Shown here piece by piece: positions 32,463-37,958 of a stretch of 37,958 nt of DNA; the first letter of the stretch is position 1, and each line of letters starts with the position of its first letter. This DNA is from an uncultured Bacteroidales bacterium (GTDB lineage Bacteria; Bacteroidota; Bacteroidia; Bacteroidales; Muribaculaceae), in assembly GCA_902779125.1 (NCBI GenBank), contig CACZAC010000041.1, forward strand, positions 1-37,958, in the 5' to 3' direction. The position numbers and the translations under genes are program-made. The notes beneath the pieces were generated by a model. That model was not told the origin of the DNA, searched no databases, and saw only the letters and a list, made by a program, of their open reading frames with translations.

Positions 32463-32501
32463 GCCTCCGATTCGCGTCACAGTGAGTCGGAGGCTTTTTT
32501 T
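32463..32501 (+). terminator. Terminator of the lipoprotein gene
   Basis: GCCTCCGA/TCGGAGGC around a 16-base loop, followed by seven T. It lies between convergent genes, 19 bases after the stop. Confidence 0.85.
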
Positions 32502-32518
32502 GTGCTGTAGTGATTACG

Positions 32519-33445
32519 TTAGAGGAGGAAGAAGAGCGAGACGCCGATGACCGAGATGAAGGCACCCAGCAGACTCTTGGCGGTGATGGGTTGCTTGAAA
32601 AGCCACCAGGCGGGCAGGATAATGATAATGGGCGTCAATGCCATCAGGGTGCTGGCGATGCCGGCAGCGGTATATTGCACGGCGAGCAGCGATGCGCCCA
32701 CGCCGACAAAGGGCCCGAATATCGTTGTCGCTATGGCGGCTGCCACGCCCTTGCGGTCCCGCACTCCCTTGCCCAGAGGTGCGAAGCCCTCCCGCACTGC
32801 CATAAGAAAGGCGAAGCCGAGAGTTCCCGCTACACAGCGAAAGAAGTTGGCGTGGAACGGCAGCAGCCATCCCGCCATGTCGGCCGTGAGCGAGGCCTCA
32901 TAGTGGTTCATGCCGATTTTGCTCAGCACCAAGCCAACACCCTGGCACACGGCGGCTCCGATGGCAAACAGCACGCCAGCCAGCGGCAATTTGAGTGTCA
33001 GTTTGTGTCCGTCGCCGCGTCCCATCACGCTGATGGCGATACCCGCCAGCGTGACCGCCATCGCCAGCATTGCCTGCGGACGTATCTGCTGGCCCAGCGT
33101 CAGCCATGCCGTGATAGCAGCGGCAATGGGTGCCATCGTCATGAACAACTGGCCGAACTTGGAACCGATGATGATGTAGCACTGGAACAGGCAGAAGTCG
33201 CCGATGACATAGCCCACGATGCCCGACAGTATCATCCACATGTAGGCTTCGGTGCTCGCGTGGGCGGGCAGGGGAGAACCGCCTGTCACCCAGAAGAGGA
33301 TGCCCGAGAAAACCAGCGTGATGACCATGCGCATGAGGTTCAGCGTGAGGTTGCCCATGCGCTTGCTGCCGAACTCGCTCAACAGCGCTGTTGCTGTCCA
33401 CGAGAACGCCACTCCTATTGAAATCAGTTCACCGACGTATTGCAT
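32519..33445 (-). CDS. EamA-family (drug/metabolite) membrane transporter
   Basis: 308 aa with about ten hydrophobic helices in two EamA repeats (about 1-135 and 155-308). Landmarks are the first helix ISIGVAFSWTATALLSEFG and the second-repeat ending ALTPIIIILPAWWLFKQP, then LGAFISVIGVSLFF. The substrate is not predictable. The ATG at 33445 (MQYVGELIS) is chosen over the frame start at 33463 because the -7 box TAATTTTG occupies 33458-33451, inside the longer frame. Confidence 0.88.
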   Translation of the reverse strand: MQYVGELISIGVAFSWTATALLSEFGSKRMGNLTLNLMRMVITLVFSGILFWVTGGSPLPAHASTEAYMWMILSGIVGYVIGDFCLFQCYIIIGSKFGQLFMTMAPIAAAITAWLTLGQQIRPQAMLAMAVTLAGIAISVMGRGDGHKLTLKLPLAGVLFAIGAAVCQGVGLVLSKIGMNHYEASLTADMAGWLLPFHANFFRCVAGTLGFAFLMAVREGFAPLGKGVRDRKGVAAAIATTIFGPFVGVGASLLAVQYTAAGIASTLMALTPIIIILPAWWLFKQPITAKSLLGAFISVIGVSLFFLL

Positions 33446-33450
33446 GGCTG

Positions 33451-33458
33451 CAAAATTA
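33451..33458 (-). promoter_or_regulatory. -7 box for the EamA gene, probably leaderless
   Basis: The minus strand reads TAATTTTG, then CAGCC and the ATG. The spacing is the same 5 bases as upstream of yqgE. Confidence 0.65.
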
Positions 33459-33621
33459 GTCAATAGTTGATAGATAATTGCCGATAGCGGACGTTTTTTT
33501 GCCTAAATCTTTCTTAGTGACGGTTTTACCGTTTTTTACGGTAGTCTCAAGCCAAAAGCAAAAAACTGAATACAGTCGTTCAAAAACTGTTAATGGCAGA
33601 TGAAAAATTAAAACTTTTAGC

Positions 33622-33629
33622 TATATTTG
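33622..33629 (+). promoter_or_regulatory. -7 box for the PBP1A gene
   Basis: TATATTTG, an exact match, gives a leader of about 77 nt before the ATG at 33714. Confidence 0.6.
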
Positions 33630-33713
33630 CAGTTTGATAAGTGTCGTAATGCCTGCTGATTCGTTTCAACAGGCTGAATGATAATTGATTAAAGTAAATA
33701 ACTATACCAAGAT

Positions 33714-36170
33714 ATGAGCGAAAAGACTACTGGAAAGAAAAACAAGCGTCGCAGCATTGTCCGCAAGATGTGGACAGCGTTTGCCATCTTTGTGGCACTC
33801 GTGACGCTGTTGTTTGTGTTGATTTACAATGGAGTGATTGGCTATATGCCCCCCATCGACCAGCTGAAGAATCCCACCGACAAGTTTGCATCGACCATTT
33901 ACAGTGCCGACGGTGTGGAAATGGGCCGCTATTACCGCAGCCGCAGCAACCGCATCTATGTGGACTTTGACGAGATGTCGCCGCACTTGACCGATGCCTT
34001 GATTGCCACCGAGGACTCCCGTTTTGACGAGCATTCGGGCATCGATGTCAAAGCTATCGGCCGCGCTGTCATCAAGCGCATCCTCATGGGCCAGAAGAGT
34101 GCCGGTGGTGGCAGTACCATCACCCAGCAGCTTGCCAAGCAGCTGTATTCGCCCGAGAGCCACAACATCTTTGAGCGCGCCTTGAAAAAGCCGGTCGAGT
34201 GGGTCATTGCAGTGAAACTCGAGCGCTACTATACCAAGGACGAGATCATCAAAATGTACTTCAACCAGTTTGACTTCCTCAACAACGCTGTCGGCATCAA
34301 GATGGCATCCGAGGTCTATTTTGACAAGGATCCTAAGGACTTGAACATCCAGGAAGCGGCAACGCTGGTGGGCATGTGCAAGAATCCGTCTTATTATAAC
34401 CCTGTGCGCTATGGCGAGCGTACCCGTCAACGACGCAATGTGGTGTTTGAGCAGATGGTCAAGGCTGGCTATCTGAGCGAAACCGAGTGTGAGCAACTCA
34501 AGGCCCTGCCCCTGGTTATCAAGTTCAAGAAACTGGACCACAACGACGGACCGGCTCCCTACTTCCGCGAGGAGTTGCGCCGTGTGATGAGCGCCAAGAA
34601 GCCCAAACGCAGCGATTACCCGTCATGGAACCAGCAGGCGTTTGTCGACGACTCGGTAGCATGGGAGGTGAATCCGCTCTACGGCTGGTGCAACAAGAAC
34701 ACCAAGCCCGACGGTTCACATTATGATATCTACACCGATGGTTTGAAGATTTATACCACCATCGATTCCCGCATGCAGGAATATGCCGAGAAGGCAGTTC
34801 ACAAGCACATGAGCAAGACGCTGCAGCCTGCCTTCCTGCGTGAGCGTGGTGGCACCAAGAATCCTTACACCAACAACAAGAATGAGCTCTCCAGCGCTGG
34901 TAAGCAGGCACTTATCAATGCTGCTATTCGCCACAGCGAGCGCTACCGTGTGCTCAAGAGCCAGGGCAAGAGTGATGCTGAAATCATGGACAACTTCAAG
35001 AAGCCGACCCAGATGCATCTGTTTAACTATGAGGGCGGCTTTGATGCTCAGATGACGCCGCTCGACTCGTTGCTCTATACCAAGTCGTTCCTGCGTTGCG
35101 CCATGATGTCGATGGATCCTGTAACGGGCTTTGTCAAGGCCTATGTGGGTGGTCCCAACTTCCGCTTCTTCAAGTATGACATGGTTTCGACCGGTCGTCG
35201 CCAAATCGGTTCGACCGTGAAACCGTTTGTCTATTCCCAGGCGATTGAGTTTGGTGGCTTGACGCCTTGCTCAACGCGTCCTGGCGGTGCCCCCAACATC
35301 ATCTGGCACAACGAGGTGTATAATCCTGCCAATGAGGGTAGCGGCGGTGGTATGACGCTGAAACAGGCGTTGACCTACTCCAAGAACTGGATTTCGGCCG
35401 GCTTCATGCGCGGTACGCGCGAGAACTGGATTGAGCGCAACGGCTACTATACCATGGCGCCCGACGAGTTGGCGAAGTGGATGCACAGCTTCGGTATCAC
35501 GAGCTACCTTGACCCCGTGCCCGCATTGAGCTTGGGCGCCTGTGAGGTATCGCTGCGTGAGATGGTGGCAGCCTATTCGGCATTTGCCAACGGTGGTATG
35601 CGCGTTGAACCCGTGTATGTGTCACGCATTACCGACAACCGCGGTAACGTGCTCGCCGAGTTCACGGGCAACCAGACCGAGATTATGAGCGAGGACACCT
35701 ACCTGAAGATGCTCTCGATGCTCTTGAATGTTGTCAACGAGGGTACTGGTGCGCGTCTGCGCTATGCCTATGGCATCAATGCTGAAATGGGTGGCAAGAC
35801 CGGTACGACTAACTTCCACAGCGACGGTTGGTTCATGGGCTTCACGCCCGAACTCGTGACCGGCGTGTGGGTAGGCGGCGAGGAGCGCTACATCCACTTC
35901 AACAGCATGGCGATGGGTCAGGGTGCCGAGGCGGCGCTTCCCATCCTGGGCTACTTCATGAAGTGGATATATGACGACAAGAACCTTCCCTACAAGCAGA
36001 GCACCAAGTTTGACTTCCCCAAAGGATTCAATCCCTGTGGTGACGAACTGGGCGGCTACTACGGCGCTGGCGGCGGAAGCTGGTCCGGCGGTGGCGGTGG
36101 CGGCGGCGACGCTGGCGGCGACGGCGGTGGTGGCGGCGACGATGCTGCAACCGAAGGACTGTTTGATTAG
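33714..36170 (+). CDS. Class A penicillin-binding protein (PBP1A)
   Basis: An 818-aa bifunctional peptidoglycan synthase. It has a basic cytoplasmic start, one membrane helix (19-45) and a GT51 glycosyltransferase with catalytic E100 in ATEDSRFDEHSGID plus GGSTITQQLAKQLY. The transpeptidase has S500-xx-K503 (GSTVKPF), SKN at 556-558 and KTGTT at 695-699. The last 40 residues are almost all Gly, Ser, Asp and Ala, an unusual flexible tail. Its TAG stop (36168-36170) overlaps the left terminal repeat of the four-helix-bundle unit by two bases, so that unit borders the gene exactly. Confidence 0.95.
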   Translation: MSEKTTGKKNKRRSIVRKMWTAFAIFVALVTLLFVLIYNGVIGYMPPIDQLKNPTDKFASTIYSADGVEMGRYYRSRSNRIYVDFDEMSPHLTDALIATEDSRFDEHSGIDVKAIGRAVIKRILMGQKSAGGGSTITQQLAKQLYSPESHNIFERALKKPVEWVIAVKLERYYTKDEIIKMYFNQFDFLNNAVGIKMASEVYFDKDPKDLNIQEAATLVGMCKNPSYYNPVRYGERTRQRRNVVFEQMVKAGYLSETECEQLKALPLVIKFKKLDHNDGPAPYFREELRRVMSAKKPKRSDYPSWNQQAFVDDSVAWEVNPLYGWCNKNTKPDGSHYDIYTDGLKIYTTIDSRMQEYAEKAVHKHMSKTLQPAFLRERGGTKNPYTNNKNELSSAGKQALINAAIRHSERYRVLKSQGKSDAEIMDNFKKPTQMHLFNYEGGFDAQMTPLDSLLYTKSFLRCAMMSMDPVTGFVKAYVGGPNFRFFKYDMVSTGRRQIGSTVKPFVYSQAIEFGGLTPCSTRPGGAPNIIWHNEVYNPANEGSGGGMTLKQALTYSKNWISAGFMRGTRENWIERNGYYTMAPDELAKWMHSFGITSYLDPVPALSLGACEVSLREMVAAYSAFANGGMRVEPVYVSRITDNRGNVLAEFTGNQTEIMSEDTYLKMLSMLLNVVNEGTGARLRYAYGINAEMGGKTGTTNFHSDGWFMGFTPELVTGVWVGGEERYIHFNSMAMGQGAEAALPILGYFMKWIYDDKNLPYKQSTKFDFPKGFNPCGDELGGYYGAGGGSWSGGGGGGGDAGGDGGGGGDDAATEGLFD

Positions 36171-36201
36171 TTAATAGTTAATAGAGAATAGTTAATAGTT
36201 G
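36169..36201 (+). repeat. Left 33-bp arm (heptamer-based)
   Basis: Starts AGTTAATAGTTAATAG and ends AGTTAATAGTTG. It is the perfect inverse of 36629-36661. The first two bases are shared with the PBP1A stop codon. Confidence 0.95.
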
Positions 36202-36205
36202 TTTT

Positions 36206-36568
36206 ATGGCAGACAGTTTGACTTTTGATAAGAGCAAGGATTTTGCTATAAGGATAGTCAATCTCTGTAAATACCTGCGTACTGACAAACGCGAGTATAT
36301 CTTGTCTAAACAACTCTTACGCTCTGGAACCTCGATAGGTGCCAACATCTCTGAAGCGTTATATGGCGTCAGCCGTAAAGACTTTCTTGCTAAAGCGTTC
36401 ATCTCGTTAAAAGAATGTGCTGAAACTAAATATTGGCTAGAATTACTGTTCAAGACTGATTATTTATCAGAAAGTGAGTTTAATAGCATCGATAGAGACT
36501 GTACCGAACTACTTAAACTTTTGACCAAAATAGTTAAGACTACAAGGCAAAATGATTCTGATGAATAA
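36206..36568 (+). CDS. Four-helix-bundle protein (S23 / 23S rRNA-intervening-sequence protein family)
   Basis: 120 aa, all helical: FDKSKDFAIRIVNLCKYLR, YILSKQLLRSGTSIGANISEA (residues 31-51, the family's most conserved segment), SRKDFLAKAFISLKECAETKYWL and a last helix. The fold is shared with proteins encoded in 23S rRNA intervening sequences and with the Avd accessory protein of diversity-generating retroelements; the molecular role of stand-alone copies is unknown. It is more AT-rich than PBP1A or folD. Only 35 bases separate it from the PBP1A stop and no promoter box is seen, so read-through expression is likely. Confidence 0.88.
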   Translation: MADSLTFDKSKDFAIRIVNLCKYLRTDKREYILSKQLLRSGTSIGANISEALYGVSRKDFLAKAFISLKECAETKYWLELLFKTDYLSESEFNSIDRDCTELLKLLTKIVKTTRQNDSDE

Positions 36569-36578
36569 ACAAGATAAG

Positions 36579-36620
36579 AAAAGGGACTTTAACAAATCTG
36601 TTAGAGTCCCTTTCTTTATT
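36579..36620 (+). terminator. Terminator inside the four-helix-bundle unit
   Basis: AAAGGGACT/AGTCCCTTT with inner TAACA/TGTTA around AATC, followed by CTTTATTTTT. It is 10 bases after the stop and before the right arm. Confidence 0.85.
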
Positions 36621-36628
36621 TTTAATAG

Positions 36629-36661
36629 CAACTATTAACTATTCTCTATTAACTATTAACT
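36629..36661 (-). repeat. Right 33-bp arm (heptamer-based)
   Basis: Starts CAACTATTAACTATTC; exact reverse complement of the left arm. The last codons of folD (Ser and stop) are read from this arm. Confidence 0.95.
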
Positions 36662-37537
36662 TGAATAAAATTCCTTTTTGGCAGCGGCTAGGGTGTTTTT
36701 CATCAGGGAGCAGATGGTCATGGGGCCAACGCCGCCGGGGACGGGGGTGATGTACTCACACTTGGGAGCCACCTCGTCAAATTTCACGTCGCCATTCAGG
36801 CGGTAGCCGGTCTTGCTGTTGGGGTCGGCAACGCGGGTGGTGCCCACGTCGATGACAACGGCGCCTTCTTTCACCATGTCGGCGGTGACGAAGTCGGGAC
36901 GGCCGATGGCGGCGATGATGATGTCGGCCTGGCGGCACTCCTCCTTCAAGGTTGCCGAGTGGCTGTGGCACACGGTCACCGTCGAGTCGCCGTGATTCTT
37001 CTGGAGCATGAGCTGAGCCATGGGCTTGCCCACGATGTTGCTACGGCCCAGCACCACGCACTTTTTGCCCGAGGTGGGGATGTTGTAGCGCTGCAGCAGC
37101 GTGACGATGCCCAGAGGGGTGGCTGAAATGAAGCTCGGCAGACCCAGCGTCATGCGGCCGGCGTTCATCGGGTGGATGCCGTCAACATCCTTGCGGTAAT
37201 CGATGGCATTGATAACCTTTTGCTCGTTGATGTGCTTGGGCAAGGGCAGTTGCACGATAAAGCCGTCAACGTCGGGGTCTTCGTTCAGTTGCTTGATGCA
37301 AGCCAGCAGATCCTCCTCGGTGGCGTCGGCCTCCATACGGATGAGCGACGACTTGAAACCGCATTTCTCGCAAGCGATGACCTTGTTCTTCACATAGGAT
37401 TCAGAACCACCGTCATGACCCACCAGCACAGCGGCCAGGTGCGGGCGCTTCTGTCCTGCAGCAATCATCTGGTCCACCTCTGCCTTGATCTCTTCCTTGA
37501 TGGTAGCGGCAGTTGTTTTTCCGTCTATCAGTTTCAT
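36656..37537 (-). CDS. folD: Bifunctional methylenetetrahydrofolate dehydrogenase / methenyltetrahydrofolate cyclohydrolase
   Basis: Interconverts 5,10-methylene-, methenyl- and 10-formyl-THF. It is 293 aa. Landmarks are [14 protein letters not shown] with the catalytic Tyr/Lys (about 38-51), [11 protein letters not shown], the NADP site [14 protein letters not shown] and the C-terminal [15 protein letters not shown]. The C-terminal FYSS ends in the heptamer repeat arm: its last Ser and the stop codon lie within 36656-36661. It links to glyA in one-carbon metabolism but stands alone here. Confidence 0.95.
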   Translation of the reverse strand: MKLIDGKTTAATIKEEIKAEVDQMIAAGQKRPHLAAVLVGHDGGSESYVKNKVIACEKCGFKSSLIRMEADATEEDLLACIKQLNEDPDVDGFIVQLPLPKHINEQKVINAIDYRKDVDGIHPMNAGRMTLGLPSFISATPLGIVTLLQRYNIPTSGKKCVVLGRSNIVGKPMAQLMLQKNHGDSTVTVCHSHSATLKEECRQADIIIAAIGRPDFVTADMVKEGAVVIDVGTTRVADPNSKTGYRLNGDVKFDEVAPKCEYITPVPGGVGPMTICSLMKNTLAAAKKEFYSS

Positions 37538-37589
37538 GCTTCTTTGTATATTTTTTTGATTGTTATGTTCTTGTTCTTGAAATCGGCCA

Positions 37590-37597
37590 CAAAATTA
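37590..37597 (-). promoter_or_regulatory. -7 box for folD
   Basis: CAAAATTA on the plus strand reads TAATTTTG on the minus strand, 52 bases upstream of the folD ATG. Confidence 0.5.
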
Positions 37598-37663
37598 CTG
37601 CAAAAAAATCATATATGGAGCACATTAAAGAAACTTTTCCATAATAACCCCTGTTTTATGAGT

Positions 37664-37704
37664 GTTTTAGCAAGACACATGATGAGTGAATTTCTTGCTG
37701 AAAC
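37664..37704. other. Unexplained hairpin in the folD upstream spacer
   Basis: GTTTTAGCAAGA pairs with TCTTGCTGAAAC (12 pairs, one G-U) around 17 bases. The rest of the 316-bp spacer 37538-37853 shows only the two promoters. Confidence 0.5.
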
Positions 37705-37793
37705 CGACGATTAACTGACAAAAAGTCGACTTGCAAGGATGTATTTGATACTACCGATAACGGTTAATAACGCGACTAAATGGTATTGAATTG

Positions 37794-37823
37794 TTGTGAA
37801 ATGATATAAATGTACTATATTTG
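37794..37823 (+). promoter_or_regulatory. Promoter of the last, partial gene
   Basis: TTG (37794-37796), a 19-base spacer and TATATTTG (37816-37823) form a full consensus match, 30 bases before the ATG. Confidence 0.75.
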
Positions 37824-37853
37824 CAAAGTAAACTAACTTTAAATGATTCACTA

Positions 37854-37958
37854 ATGAAGAAAAAAGAATCGTCTATGAAAAATTTCTTAACTCTTCTCTT
37901 TGTTTTGGCATTGGGGGTAATCGGTTATTATGGTTATGAATACTTTGTGGATGGTGAA
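37854..37958 (+). CDS. N-terminus of an exported or membrane protein (cut by window end)
   Basis: 35 codons, MKKKESSMKNFLTLLFVLAL then GVIGYYGYEYFVDGE. A basic start and one hydrophobic stretch indicate a signal peptide or membrane anchor. A second Met at residue 8 is an alternative start. The family cannot be judged from this fragment. Confidence 0.65.
   Translation, partial: MKKKESSMKNFLTLLFVLALGVIGYYGYEYFVDGE

Larger units (their letters stand above)
36169..36661. mobile_element. 493-bp unit: four-helix-bundle gene between perfect 33-bp inverted repeats
   Basis: The left arm 36169-36201 and right arm 36629-36661 are exact reverse complements over 33 bases. Each arm is built of 7-base units, AGTTAAT three times and AGAGAAT once, then AGTTG. 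Inside are only the S23-type gene and its terminator. The left arm begins within the PBP1A stop codon, and the right arm contains the folD stop codon (36656-36658). No transposase is present, and no target duplication is visible at the edges. The mobile nature is inference from the repeats, the AT-rich gene and its position. Confidence 0.6.

Noticed and set aside
21897-36568. Diversity-generating retroelement, because a SUMF1/CLec-type domain and an Avd-like four-helix-bundle gene occur in the same window
   Set aside because: There is no reverse transcriptase gene, the two genes are 13 kb apart, and I see no template/variable repeat pair with adenine-specific changes.
36206-36568. A 23S rRNA intervening sequence, the classic location of S23 proteins
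   Set aside because: No rRNA sequence flanks the gene; the neighbours are PBP1A and folD.
917-37537. Long open frames antisense to real genes (for example 11392-12630, 20606-21715, 32510-33421)
   Set aside because: They lie opposite well-identified or signal-peptide-bearing genes, and their translations are low-complexity shadows of the coding strand.
37658-37714. 18-codon open frame ATGAGTGTTTTAGC... in the folD upstream spacer
   Set aside because: No ribosome-binding or promoter context. The sequence is explained at least as well by the 12-bp hairpin at 37664-37704.

Overview
The window comes from the chromosome of a Bacteroidetes bacterium, most likely a gut Bacteroidales (Muribaculaceae- or Prevotella-like). 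The phylum call rests on many upstream boxes matching the Bacteroidetes -7 consensus TAnnTTTG, several with a TTG or TTTG about 19-20 bases upstream. It is supported by typical families: a DUF59 protein, tandem deoxynucleoside kinases, a C10 (streptopain) protease with dockerin-like repeats, secreted proteins with C-terminal EF-like repeats, lipoproteins and an AURKAIP1/COX24-like mini-protein beside HU and RNase G. The family-level guess is inference. No rRNA, tRNA, CRISPR array, integrase or transposase was found.

Layout. 1-4.3 kb (minus): ornithine/proline catabolism (pruA, cut by the window edge, and rocD), then RNase G. 4.3-5.1 kb: a structured non-coding stretch, a 30-residue basic protein missed by ordinary ORF calling, and HU. 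5.4-6.5 kb (plus): DUF59 protein and an LpxH-type lipid A phosphatase that seems to start at CTG. 6.8-9.6 kb: ispD-recG. 9.8-10.8 kb: secreted M23/LysM endopeptidase. 11.3-15.6 kb (minus): two deoxynucleoside kinases, the C10 protease and a small secreted partner, in one apparent transcript. 15.6-16.6 kb: a gene-free island of repeats and large hairpins. 16.7-19.8 kb: flavin reductase, glyA, fabG. 20.0-23.1 kb: a secreted dockerin-tailed protein and a TIR-SUMF1 fusion. 23.3-25.3 kb: small unknown, lipoprotein and thioredoxin-like genes. 25.3-29.5 kb (minus): five close-packed genes (yqgE, type II pantothenate kinase, glycosyltransferase, GNAT, acyltransferase). 29.6-31.9 kb: an aspartate kinase lacking ACT domains, and threonine synthase. 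32.0-37.5 kb: lipoprotein, EamA transporter, PBP1A, a small S23-type four-helix-bundle gene, and folD. The window ends in the first codons of another exported protein.

Most genes are housekeeping. The unusual content lies between them. The clearest candidate for an undescribed system is the 493-bp unit between PBP1A and folD: one AT-rich four-helix-bundle gene bounded by perfect 33-bp inverted repeats. These repeats are built from heptamers (AGTTAAT), and both neighbours' stop codons fall inside them. Related heptamer tracts (AGTTTAG, CTAGTTT and similar) recur at several other intergenic sites, often at gene 3' ends and next to GC-rich hairpins; one tract contains both heptamer types. They could be solo scars of the same kind of element. 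A second signal is a set of gene-free islands (10.9-11.2 kb and 15.6-16.2 kb) packed with hairpins. These include a pair with different stem sequences but a shared flank, and a 64-bp direct repeat that carries a promoter.
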